Both the position numbers and the translations under genes were made by a program. Below are positions 51,777 through 59,480 of a stretch of DNA of 64,000 nt, piece after piece. Position 1 is the stretch's first letter. Every line of letters starts with the position of its first letter. This stretch comes from Thermoplasmata archaeon (GTDB taxonomy: Archaea; Thermoplasmatota; Thermoplasmata; Thermoplasmatales; Thermoplasmataceae), in NCBI GenBank assembly GCA_021797355.1, contig JAJZZX010000007.1:1-64000 (forward strand), in the 5' to 3' direction. Under the pieces are notes generated by a model, which was not told the DNA's origin, did not search any database, and saw only the letters and a program-made list of their open reading frames with translations.

Positions 51777-53354
51777 ATGGTACTAAAGAGAGAACTGGGC
51801 ATATTTCATCTTACGCTAGCATCTGTGACCGGAATGGTTGGATCAGGTTGGCTATTTGGAGAATTCTATGCCTCCTCAATTGCAGGGCCAGCATCAGTAT
51901 TGTCTTGGATTATTGGGTCCATGATGATCCTTGCCATTGCGCTCGTATATGCAGAGCTAGGCGGGAAAATTCCACTTGGTGGAGCAGCCGCAAGGTTCCC
52001 TGAGCTGACTCACGGGAAATCTGTATCGGCTATTAACGGCTGGGCTCTATTCCTTGGATACGTTTCAACCCCGCCCTTGGAAGCAGTTGCTTCGGTAACT
52101 TATCTTAACTTCATAACCGGAGGGCTGATCAACTCATCTGGGAATCTCACCTTAGCGGGGATAATACTGTCTTTTGCCATGCTGGTTGTGTTCTTCGCAA
52201 TCAACAGGTTTGGTGTCCGCGCCATATCCAACGCAAACAGTTACATAGCCATTGTTAAGATATTTATTCCTGTTATGACGGCAATTGTCCTTTTGCTGAC
52301 ATTCTTCTCCATAAGCAATTTTACTGCTGGCGGATTTTTTGCCGAAGGAACCGAGTCCATCTTCATAGCCATCCCAAATGCAGGTATAGTCTTCTCATTT
52401 CTGGGCTTCAGGCAGGCCATAGAACTATCTGGCGAGGCAAGAAACCCAGGCAGAACAGTTCCTGTGGCAATTATCCTGGGACTGGCCATCTCGGCTGCAA
52501 TATACATACTGGTTCAGTTCGCATTCATCGGATCACTGACATGGAAAGGAATCTCACTGGGAGACTGGACTGCCCTTTCTTCTTCCGGGTTTTCGTCTGG
52601 CCCTATGGTCGTCCTTGCAACTTCTCTTGGATTAGGATGGTTAGCTCTCATACTTCTTGGGGATGGAGTCATATCCCCAATGGGAACAGCCGCAATATAT
52701 GAGACAACAACGTCCAGGGTTGTTTACGCCCTCGGGGAGATGGGCTATTTTCCGCGCTTCCTTGCAAAACTCAATAAATATTCTGTCCCCTCAATTGCAC
52801 TGATATTTGATCTAATACTGATGGCAGTCTTTCTCATACCGGCACCATCATGGCAGAATCTTGTCTCACTCAACTCTGATCTCAGCATCATAGCTTATGC
52901 ATCAGGTCCTGTTGCGCTGATTGTATTGAGGAAACTTGGATCAGCATCACCTGCAGGGTATTTCAGGCTTCCTGCAGCATCTGTCATTGCACCCGTTGCC
53001 TATATTTCAGCTGTCCTGCTAATTTATTGGTCAGGTTATCCAACTACTTTATATATGTCTGCAGTAGCACTTGCCGGCCTGGCATTGTATGCATACATGG
53101 TCTGGAAAAAATCAGCCACGGTGGTGGACTTAAGGAATTCTCTCTGGTTTATCTTCACTCTCGCTTCAGTTCCGGTAATTTCATACCTGGGAAGCGAGAA
53201 TCTAAACGTCCTGAAATTTCCGCTGGACATAATTGTCATGGCTTTAATTTCCTTGTTGTTCTACGGCATTGGAATCAATACGCATGTGTCAAGGGAAGAA
53301 AGCCTAGGCATTGCTGGGCGAGCTTATGAGGCACACGGAGATGGGGAGATGTAA
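51777..53354 (+). CDS. APC-family amino acid permease
   Basis: The 525-residue protein has about 12 membrane helices with GMVGSGWLFGEFYASSIAGP and YAELGGKIPLGGAAARFPEL near the start, matching the APC motif. It is the same family and length class as the permease at 30014-31657 but clearly divergent. It imports an unknown amino acid. TATA at about 51744-51754 puts transcription start on or near the ATG, so the mRNA is likely leaderless. The dyad and divergent ACT-domain gene upstream suggest amino-acid-responsive control. Confidence 0.88.
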   Translation: MVLKRELGIFHLTLASVTGMVGSGWLFGEFYASSIAGPASVLSWIIGSMMILAIALVYAELGGKIPLGGAAARFPELTHGKSVSAINGWALFLGYVSTPPLEAVASVTYLNFITGGLINSSGNLTLAGIILSFAMLVVFFAINRFGVRAISNANSYIAIVKIFIPVMTAIVLLLTFFSISNFTAGGFFAEGTESIFIAIPNAGIVFSFLGFRQAIELSGEARNPGRTVPVAIILGLAISAAIYILVQFAFIGSLTWKGISLGDWTALSSSGFSSGPMVVLATSLGLGWLALILLGDGVISPMGTAAIYETTTSRVVYALGEMGYFPRFLAKLNKYSVPSIALIFDLILMAVFLIPAPSWQNLVSLNSDLSIIAYASGPVALIVLRKLGSASPAGYFRLPAASVIAPVAYISAVLLIYWSGYPTTLYMSAVALAGLALYAYMVWKKSATVVDLRNSLWFIFTLASVPVISYLGSENLNVLKFPLDIIVMALISLLFYGIGINTHVSREESLGIAGRAYEAHGDGEM

Positions 53355-53618
53355 TTCTCATAATCCAAGGAGGCAGCTTTAGACCTTGAACACGCCAACA
53401 CGAAGTTATCTACAAAGTTTGCGGATGGCGTGAGTCCCACCATCAAATTGCCTTCCAATCTCGCAGGGTATAAAAAAAGGACGAATGGCTCCCATGCCAG
53501 GAGTTCTCATACTTACATTTATTTCACTTTCAACATCAGTTCTTTGTTTTTTATTATGCAGTGTCGTTATCACGCTGCAAAAAAATATATATTTATGTCC
53601 GATGAAGGCTCGAAACCG

Positions 53619-53846
53619 ATGAAAACCTATCTGAAAGTTACGTTTTCCAGTGAGGGGGCTAAGCCCAGTGAGGTAATAAATAGGTTGAGGTCTCTTGGCT
53701 TTAAGCCAGTCATAGGCGAACAGGATATGATCTATGAATGGGGCGACAATGCCACTACAGAGGACTCAATATGGTTTGCCGACAAGATTCAGGCAACACT
53801 GGAAGGGTTCAAGGTTCTTTTTCAGATTGAAACACTGAATGATTGA
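53619..53846 (+). CDS. Small uncharacterised protein
   Basis: The 75-residue protein MKTYLKVTFSSEGAKPSEVI and on has alternating strand-helix-strand character (VTFSSEG, SEVINRLRSLGFKP, KIQATLEGFKVLFQIETL), like a small ferredoxin-like alpha/beta fold. Longer frames run upstream to 53430 and 53595, but a strong TATA tract (AAAATATATATTTA, about 53582-53594) ends about 25 bases before 53619. That makes this ATG the best start, with almost no leader. It converges with rnp4 (8-base gap). No function is recognised. Confidence 0.6.
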   Translation: MKTYLKVTFSSEGAKPSEVINRLRSLGFKPVIGEQDMIYEWGDNATTEDSIWFADKIQATLEGFKVLFQIETLND

Positions 53847-53854
53847 GCTTCAAT

Positions 53855-54193
53855 TTATCTGTGGTAGGGCAACCTTCGAATATCCCCACATTTTCCGCAG
53901 GTTATGATCGAAAGCCCATCTTTCAGTCGTATTCGGGTATCCGAAGAATAAGGGGTTTTGCATTTCTTGCAGTATGATCGCTTTATCTTGGGCGAGAGGG
54001 TGATGTCAAATCTCAGCGCCAGCCTTTCCATTATTATGATGCTGCTTTGAGACAGGCGCACGTCGGAAGATGCATTTCTAAGTGCCAGTCCATGCAGATA
54101 TTCGATCCTATCTTTTGCTATGGACTGAATATCCAGATTGGCGTTTGCACGCATCGACCTGTTTCTCCGCTGAACTCTCATTGCCATGATCAT
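53855..54193 (-). CDS. rnp4: RNase P protein subunit Rpp21 (Rnp4)
   Basis: The 112-residue protein has an N-terminal helical region (IAKDRIEYLHGLALRNAS) and a zinc ribbon YCKKCKTPY ... ITCGKCGDIRRLPYH with four cysteines, the Rpr2/Rpp21 pattern. It is one of the archaeal RNase P proteins that support 5' maturation of pre-tRNA. Start options include the Met at codon 4 (MRVQRRNRS). It is divergent from the phosphatase gene, with starts 48 bases apart. Confidence 0.9.
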   Translation of the reverse strand: MIMAMRVQRRNRSMRANANLDIQSIAKDRIEYLHGLALRNASSDVRLSQSSIIIMERLALRFDITLSPKIKRSYCKKCKTPYSSDTRIRLKDGLSIITCGKCGDIRRLPYHR

Positions 54194-54241
54194 GTTGCTC
54201 CACAGATTCGTTTTATATTGCTACAACTAATCCAGAATTCA

Positions 54242-54910
54242 ATGATAAAGCTTGTCCTGAGCGACGTTGACGGAACTCTGACAGACAATAGGAGAGTTTT
54301 CTCCACGCGGGCAGCTGAGGAGATACGCAAGATCCAGGCCCATGGCATAACTGTGAGCCTTGTAAGCGGAAACGTTATTCCTGTCATGTACTCACTCAGA
54401 ACTTATCTTGGGTTGTCTGCACCACTGTTTGCTGAAAATGGTGGCTCAATGATTGCAGATGACATAACTTCTTTCTTCTCAATGGAGAAACCAGCGCTAT
54501 TTTTCGATCACCTCCAGAACAAAGGGCTTGCCAGGGGGATTCTGACAAACCGCTGGAGATTATGTTCAATGGGGTATGATCCAACTCCCGGAAGGGAAAG
54601 AGAAATCCTAGCCTTGGCCGGTGAATTCCAGGTAGATATAACTAACAGCGGATTTTCGTGGCACATCCTGAACCAGGGGCAGAACAAGGGTTTCGCTCTC
54701 CTTCACCTAATAAAGATGTTCAAACTCAGGCCAGAAGAAGTCCTGGTGATAGGAGACAATCTGAATGATATGCCAATGTTTCAGGAGAGCGTCAAGAAAG
54801 CTGTACCGGCAAATGCAGAACCTGAACTAAAGGCAAAAGCGGACTACGTTTCGAAGCTCCCATACGGCGATGGGGCCAGTGAAATCCTGTCATCTCTCGA
54901 CAGTTTCTAG
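54242..54910 (+). CDS. Phosphoglycolate phosphatase (archaeal HAD type)
   Basis: The 222-residue HAD hydrolase has motif I KLVLSDVDGTLTDNRRV, motif II SLVSGN, motif III Lys in NKGFALLHLIKMF and motif IV VIGDNLNDMPMF. The Cof-type cap between motifs II and III and the size match the archaeal phosphoglycolate phosphatase group, of which a Thermoplasma acidophilum member is characterised. The frame extends to 54047 through the rnp4 region, but ATG 54242 begins right before motif I. The 3' end overlaps pyrC by 21 bases. Confidence 0.85.
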   Translation: MIKLVLSDVDGTLTDNRRVFSTRAAEEIRKIQAHGITVSLVSGNVIPVMYSLRTYLGLSAPLFAENGGSMIADDITSFFSMEKPALFFDHLQNKGLARGILTNRWRLCSMGYDPTPGREREILALAGEFQVDITNSGFSWHILNQGQNKGFALLHLIKMFKLRPEEVLVIGDNLNDMPMFQESVKKAVPANAEPELKAKADYVSKLPYGDGASEILSSLDSF

Positions 54911-56164
54911 GTCCCCGGTGAATATCCCCCGTCGGTCTTCAACGAGTTCATATTTGTCTATAACAGTTTCCCCCCTCATTATAACTGTGATAGGAAAAAC
55001 TGCATTGAAGCCGTGGAACGGGCTTATGGGAGACTTGGAATGTAGCCGGTCCTGGTTTATCCTCCGGATATCGCTGAATTTTACCGCAATGAAGTCAGCA
55101 AAGAAGCCGGGCTCTATCTTTCCCTTCCTTATCCCCATTATTGAGGCTGGATTCTCAGAAGCAGTCCTTATGAGTAGATCCAGGTCTATTATTTTAGCGG
55201 AAACAAGGTAAAGCATCAACGGAAGCCGGGTTTCAACACCGGGAATCCCAGATGATGCCTGATAGAATTCTTCCTTGTCATGCTCAGTATGCGGGGCATG
55301 ATCTGTGGAAAGCACATCAAATCTGCCCTCCCTGAACTGGCGCATCAACGCATCCTGGCTCTCGGGCTTTCTCAGGGGAGGATTCACTTTTCCCCAGCTG
55401 CCAAGATTCATGGCGTTGTTGAGAAGAAGGTGATGTGGCGTAACCTCCTTCTTCACATTCTCTGCAAGTGAAGCAACTGTTCCGGGGGAGCTAACGTGTG
55501 CCATTATTTTCCTATCAAGGGGAAGGTTGCTGATAACCTTTGCAGATTCAAGCTCGCATTCCTCAGGCCTGGCCAGATCATGTTCCTTCAGGTCATGCTC
55601 CTCCTGAATGAAGTGTCTAGAGAGGCACGCAGAATCTTCCCCATGAAAGACAACAGGTACCTGAAGTGCATTTATCTTTTCAAGATCAGCATGAGGAATA
55701 TCACCTACGGGAATTGCGTTTGTGCTTCCTCCAAGGAATATTTTTATACCGCTGCTTTTCCGTGAAATCACATCAGCATTCCGGCCGTCGTAAAGGGAAT
55801 AAAGGCCAAAGTCACAGAATGACTTCGACTTCACAATGGATAGCTTATCATCAAACACGGAATAGTTATTTACCGGTATTCTGTTGTTAGGCATGTCGTA
55901 TACTGTGGTGGTTCCACCAAATAGGGCTGATGTGCTGCCGGTGATGAAGTCTTCCTTGTCTGTCTCCCCGGGGTCCCTAAAATGAACATGTATGTCAGTT
56001 CCTGCTGGCAATATTGCACCCTCTAGAGTCTTTCTGGGCCCTCCGGTCATCGCTTTGCCAATTCCGCGAATAACGCCATCCTTAACCCCTACTTCAAGGT
56101 CCCTGTAGGAACCCCTGAAATAGAACCTTCCGGAATATATGATGTCATATTCCATATCAGACAC
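54890..56164 (-). CDS. pyrC: Dihydroorotase
   Basis: The 424-residue amidohydrolase has the metal motif GTDIHVHFRDPGETDKEDF, a KIFLGGST region with the bridging-site lysine position, PVVFHGED, IMAHVSSPGT and catalytic Asp in LSTDHAPHTEHDKEEF. This is the class I dihydroorotase of pyrimidine synthesis, closing carbamoyl-aspartate to dihydroorotate. Its start overlaps the queE end by 8 bases, so the two are translated together even though the pathways differ. Its end overlaps the phosphatase gene by 21 bases. Confidence 0.93.
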   Translation of the reverse strand: MSDMEYDIIYSGRFYFRGSYRDLEVGVKDGVIRGIGKAMTGGPRKTLEGAILPAGTDIHVHFRDPGETDKEDFITGSTSALFGGTTTVYDMPNNRIPVNNYSVFDDKLSIVKSKSFCDFGLYSLYDGRNADVISRKSSGIKIFLGGSTNAIPVGDIPHADLEKINALQVPVVFHGEDSACLSRHFIQEEHDLKEHDLARPEECELESAKVISNLPLDRKIMAHVSSPGTVASLAENVKKEVTPHHLLLNNAMNLGSWGKVNPPLRKPESQDALMRQFREGRFDVLSTDHAPHTEHDKEEFYQASSGIPGVETRLPLMLYLVSAKIIDLDLLIRTASENPASIMGIRKGKIEPGFFADFIAVKFSDIRRINQDRLHSKSPISPFHGFNAVFPITVIMRGETVIDKYELVEDRRGIFTGDLETVER

Positions 56165-56786
56165 CCCTTATTTCTCCCCAGATGAGCTTGTGCAGCTGTG
56201 GAAGTATACGGACATCTAGCCTGTCATTCAAGACTGAATCAGCGATCCAGCGCATTTCTGTTCCCCAAGCTGGCTGGAACACAACTTCGCAGCTAAATTC
56301 ATTCTCGGAAATAAATCTCCTGGCATATTCATAATCAATCATATCAGCTATGACAAACTTGAGATAATCATTTTTCCTCAGTAGCTTGAGATTTTGCCGA
56401 TGCAGGTTTTTCTCTTCTCCGGAAGAAGGAGTCTTTACGTCCATATCTATCGTGATGGACTTGCTGTGGACATAGGGGTCAATTGGCAAAGAGCCGCTTG
56501 TCTCCAGAAGCACCGACCTTCCAGATCCAGTTATCCTATTGACAAGCTCTGGAGACTCACGCTGCAGCAAAGGCTCTCCTCCGGTCAGGCAGATCCATTT
56601 CTCAGATGAAGCCTCCACTGTTCTCATCAGTTCGTCTATGGTAATGTCAGTGCCTCCAGAAAAAGTGTAGGTTGAATCACACCATTTGCATCTGAGGTTG
56701 CATCTGTTTGTTCTAATGAATAGCATGGGAAGACCCATAAGTGTGCCTTCTCCCTGTATGCTGTGAAATATTTCCGTGATTAGCAA
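56157..56786 (-). CDS. queE: 7-carboxy-7-deazaguanine synthase (QueE), radical SAM
   Basis: The 209-residue protein opens LITEIFHSIQGEGTLMG and has the iron-sulfur motif RCNLRCKWCDSTYTF (CX3CX2C), then WICLTGGEPLLQ, the typical QueE order. It turns 6-carboxytetrahydropterin into CDG, the preQ0 precursor used for archaeosine in tRNA. The start is TTG at 56786. On the minus strand a TATA-like AATATTTATC (about 56809-56818) places transcription start close to it, so it is probably leaderless. It is co-transcribed with pyrC (8-base overlap). The upstream region holds the dyad shared with lysW. Confidence 0.93.
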   Translation of the reverse strand: MLITEIFHSIQGEGTLMGLPMLFIRTNRCNLRCKWCDSTYTFSGGTDITIDELMRTVEASSEKWICLTGGEPLLQRESPELVNRITGSGRSVLLETSGSLPIDPYVHSKSITIDMDVKTPSSGEEKNLHRQNLKLLRKNDYLKFVIADMIDYEYARRFISENEFSCEVVFQPAWGTEMRWIADSVLNDRLDVRILPQLHKLIWGEIRGV

Positions 56787-56811
56787 CCGGTGTACATTGC
56801 ATTGAGAGATA

Positions 56812-56839
56812 AATATTCATCCACTTGCCTGGATGCAAT
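56812..56839. promoter_or_regulatory. TATA-linked dyad, copy A (queE / ACT-protein intergenic)
   Basis: AATATT (56812-56817), ATCCA (56819-56823) and TGGATGCAAT (56830-56839) recur in the same order before lysW (58260-58289). ATCCA and TGGAT form a 5+5 dyad with a 6-base spacer. It lies between divergent queE and the ACT-domain gene at 56946. The word identity over 21 positions is seen directly; a regulatory role is inferred. Confidence 0.5.
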
Positions 56840-56945
56840 AAGGTTAAACTTCATTATTTGTTAAAATGAGTATTTACCTGTTAATCAATTATCAATCTTA
56901 ATAGCATTAAGGCAAAAATAATAAGGATTAAAGAAATACCGTGCA

Positions 56946-57545
56946 ATGGCTCAGCAGAGGAAAGGCCGTGGATCAGTGGAAACGGCCGTTAGGCAATACC
57001 TTAAACTGAGGCCAGAGACCTATTCTTTCCTCAAGGACAAGATTATCAACATCAGCAGACTTGCCGAGGAGATAAAGGAAAAATACCCCGATCTCAGCCT
57101 GGCCAGCATAAGATATTCACTTAACAAGATAATGGAGGAGAGCAGCAAAAGAAAGGCTGACTTTTCTTACGTTGAAGAACTTCTTATGCAAAGCAAGGTA
57201 TCTCTGCAGGACAAGATAACAGTTCTGACTTCTCCGAAGACCCTCAATGTCGGCTATATATCAGCAACTTATCTTACAGACTCTGTGGTTTACATCGTGG
57301 ACGAACTCAGAAACGGCAAGCTACCCATTGGATCCAACGTAACAATAGAGAGGGATGTCAGTGCCATTCACATACTATCACCAAAGGAAATTGAGCATGT
57401 TCCAGGATTTGTTATGAGGATAACTGAAAGGCTCTATTCTGTTGGGGTTAATATTCTGCAGCTTATTTCCTGCTCAAACGAAACGATTATCGTTGTAAAG
57501 AAATCTGACGGGGTAAAGGCATATGAAACCCTGGTAATATCGTGA
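56946..57545 (+). CDS. ACT-domain protein with helical N-terminus, paralogue 2
   Basis: The 199-residue protein has a basic N-terminal helical part (VETAVRQYLKLRPETYSFLK, then NISRLAEEIKEKYPDLSLAS) that looks like a helix-turn-helix. It is followed by a middle beta region and a C-terminal ACT-like domain (AIHILSPKEIEHVPGFVMRI, GVNILQLISCSNETIIVV). It is similar in layout and motifs (IHILxP, GINIxQ) to 51031-51672 and 57557-58231. It is divergent from queE-pyrC with a 159-base gap and convergent with paralogue 3 (11-base gap). An amino-acid-responsive regulator is my best inference; no experimental function is known to me. Confidence 0.65.
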   Translation: MAQQRKGRGSVETAVRQYLKLRPETYSFLKDKIINISRLAEEIKEKYPDLSLASIRYSLNKIMEESSKRKADFSYVEELLMQSKVSLQDKITVLTSPKTLNVGYISATYLTDSVVYIVDELRNGKLPIGSNVTIERDVSAIHILSPKEIEHVPGFVMRITERLYSVGVNILQLISCSNETIIVVKKSDGVKAYETLVIS

Positions 57546-57556
57546 TCAGAGTAATG

Positions 57557-58231
57557 CTACCTCGATATTCTGGCGAATCTGATCATATCTGTGACTATGT
57601 TGAAGGCATCACCAGCCTGACCGTCATCAACAATTATCATCAAGTCTGAAAATGAAGTGGCAGTGCCGGCAACGTTTATCCCGTTCATGGAGAGTTTTTC
57701 AAATACTGTGGTTAGAAATCCCCTTGTGTCCAGGGAGGATCGGGGGACCAGTATATGAATGGCAGAAAGTCCACCCCTCGAACTTGTGATATGGGACTTG
57801 GAAATTCTCCAAAGTTCTCCGAATGTCTTGGAATCCATGAGCAGAGTGCTATCCTGTATTCCTACTGACAGAAAAATTGAACCCTCAGATAGAGGTACCT
57901 TGATCTCGTCCATTATCCTGGCGATGTATAGGTTTGGAATCACGGCTTCTGTCATTCCAGTAGTCATTTTAATGGAAGATGACGCCAGGGCAGAATTTAT
58001 TGGAAACTCAGCGTTCGTTGTTTGATCTCTGCTGCGTTTTATTGCCGACATTATTGCCTCGCGTGTTGGCAACACTCCCAGCCTTGTTTCCACCATGGGG
58101 GCTATGAACCTAGCTATGCCACTCAAGTTTGCGTATCCATTTCGCAATGAAATGTTGAGGAACAGATCCTTCTCCATTATTTCACGTACAACCCTGTTAA
58201 CGCTTACGGTTCCCCCATTCGTTTTGGGCAT
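57557..58231 (-). CDS. ACT-domain protein with helical N-terminus, paralogue 3
   Basis: The 224-residue protein repeats the architecture: an N-terminal helical region (VNRVVREIMEKDLFLNISLR, NLSGIARFIAPMVETRLG), a middle part (SIKMTTGMTEAVIPNLYIA) and a C-terminal ACT-like domain (AIHILVPRSSLDTRGFLTTV, NGINVAGTATSFSDLMIIVD). It is divergent from lysW with only 56 bases between starts. That gap holds a perfect 7+7 palindrome right at the lysW start. A role as sensor and repressor of LysW-dependent synthesis is the natural hypothesis. It shares little identity with the other two except in the ACT region. Confidence 0.65.
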   Translation of the reverse strand: MPKTNGGTVSVNRVVREIMEKDLFLNISLRNGYANLSGIARFIAPMVETRLGVLPTREAIMSAIKRSRDQTTNAEFPINSALASSSIKMTTGMTEAVIPNLYIARIMDEIKVPLSEGSIFLSVGIQDSTLLMDSKTFGELWRISKSHITSSRGGLSAIHILVPRSSLDTRGFLTTVFEKLSMNGINVAGTATSFSDLMIIVDDGQAGDAFNIVTDMIRFARISR

Positions 58232-58259
58232 TTATGAACCATATAGGTCATAAGTAATT

Positions 58260-58289
58260 AATATTTATCCAGCGATAGCTGGATGCAAT
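58260..58289 (+). promoter_or_regulatory. TATA-linked palindrome, copy B (lysW promoter)
   Basis: AATATT (58260-58265) is followed by the perfect inverted repeat ATCCAGC-GATA-GCTGGAT (58267-58284) and GCAAT, running into the lysW ATG at 58288. If AATATT is the TATA core, transcription starts at or next to the ATG and the palindrome fills the gap between. It shares 21 ordered positions with copy A at 56812-56839. It could be an operator or an mRNA hairpin. Confidence 0.6.
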
Positions 58290-58476
58290 GATGAATACAC
58301 AGATGCAGCAGGAATGTGAAACATGCGGCGGCACGATCCCGATCCCACAAGATGTGGTTATTGGGGAGATCCTCAAATGCCCGGACTGCGGACTTGAATA
58401 TGAGGTCAAGGAGATCAACGGCGGAATTTGCAATCTGGAACAAGCTGAGAATGTAAAGGAAGACTGGGGAGAATAA
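58288..58476 (+). CDS. lysW: Amino-group carrier protein LysW
   Basis: The 62-residue acidic protein has the zinc motif CETCGGTIPIP ... CPDCGLEYEV (two CxxC pairs) and the LysW C-terminal signature EDWGE. The terminal glutamate receives the substrate amino group: alpha-aminoadipate for lysine or glutamate for arginine in archaea. Substrate ornithine/lysine synthesis proceeds while attached. It is followed by the ATP-grasp ligase gene after 107 bases. A Met pair at the start leaves codon 1 or 2 as the initiator. Confidence 0.95.
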   Translation: MMNTQMQQECETCGGTIPIPQDVVIGEILKCPDCGLEYEVKEINGGICNLEQAENVKEDWGE

Positions 58477-58583
58477 ATACTTAGAAATTGAACACTATTA
58501 TTAATTTTATTATTATAACATTAAAAAGGTAAAATATTGCTAATATCTTCGGCACCAATTAAAAAAATTGTGAGTAAGGATAG

Positions 58584-59444
58584 TTGGGCATGACAAACAT
58601 AACACTTTTATTTGACATAATGCGCTGGGAAGAGAAACAGCTTCTTCTAAAAGCAAGAGAGAAAGGTGTCGGCATGAATTCTGTGGACATAAGGAAGATG
58701 ACCCCTGTCCTTGGGGAATCTCCAGTTCCAGGCATAGGAGATATATGCCTGCAGCGCGGTGTTAGTTTTTACAGAGGGCTCTTTTCTACTGCATATCTGG
58801 AATACTCGGGGCATATGGTGATCAATACCTTCAGGTCACTCGATCTTACTGGCAACAAGCTTTTGACATCCCTGGAACTATGGAAGAACGGCATACCCAC
58901 TCCACGAACCGGTTCTGCCTTTGACCTTGAGTCAGGACTGAAACTGTTCACTGAAAAGTTTAGCGGAACTGCTGTGATAAAGCCGATAACTGGAAGCTGG
59001 GGCCGGATGATTGCCCTTCTCAAAGACCGGCAGGCGGCAGAGGCAGTTATAAATGAGAGATCTCTAATGCATCCGATCCAGTCAGTGATATATATGCAGG
59101 AATTCGTTGAGAAGCCGGAAAGAGACATACGAATAATTGTGGCAGGAGAAAGAATGGTGGCTGGAATGTACAGGTACCAGGTTGGTGATGAATGGAGGAC
59201 GAATGCAGCCATAGGAGGAAGGGTAGAACCTTTGCCTCATGATCCTGAGATAGAGGAACTAGCGATAAGAGCCACAAAATTTCTGGACCCTGGAATATAC
59301 GGAGTAGACATTATGGAGTCTGCATCAGGAAGCCTTGTACATGAGATAAACGGAACCATGGAGTTCAAAGGCGTGACGTCTGCTTCCGGAGTTGATGTTG
59401 CTGGAGAGATAATTGATTTTCTAGTATCAGAGGCAAGAAGATAA
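58584..59444 (+). CDS. LysW ligase of the ATP-grasp RimK family (ArgX or LysX)
   Basis: The 286-residue ATP-grasp protein has FSGTAVIKPITGSWGRMIAL (ATP grip), MQEFVEKPERDIRIIVAGERM, WRTNAAIGGRVEPLP and the metal/substrate loop VHEINGTMEFKG. It ligates the amino group of glutamate (ArgX) or alpha-aminoadipate (LysX) to the C-terminal glutamate of LysW. Nearby argH and argG favour the arginine route. Some archaeal enzymes accept both substrates, so the choice is not settled. The other LysW-pathway genes (kinase, reductase, aminotransferase, hydrolase) are not in this window. Confidence 0.85.
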   Translation: MGMTNITLLFDIMRWEEKQLLLKAREKGVGMNSVDIRKMTPVLGESPVPGIGDICLQRGVSFYRGLFSTAYLEYSGHMVINTFRSLDLTGNKLLTSLELWKNGIPTPRTGSAFDLESGLKLFTEKFSGTAVIKPITGSWGRMIALLKDRQAAEAVINERSLMHPIQSVIYMQEFVEKPERDIRIIVAGERMVAGMYRYQVGDEWRTNAAIGGRVEPLPHDPEIEELAIRATKFLDPGIYGVDIMESASGSLVHEINGTMEFKGVTSASGVDVAGEIIDFLVSEARR

Positions 59445-59480
59445 GACCCTACTTCAGAGGGCCGAAATTTCACATAAATC

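Noticed and set aside
54047-54241. N-terminal extension of the phosphoglycolate phosphatase
   Set aside because: It overlaps the rnp4 gene on the other strand and the family sequence begins at ATG 54242.
56866-56901. 11-codon frame upstream of ACT paralogue 2 as a leader peptide
   Set aside because: It has no run of a regulatory amino acid and no attenuator-like structure; archaeal attenuation of this kind is not established.
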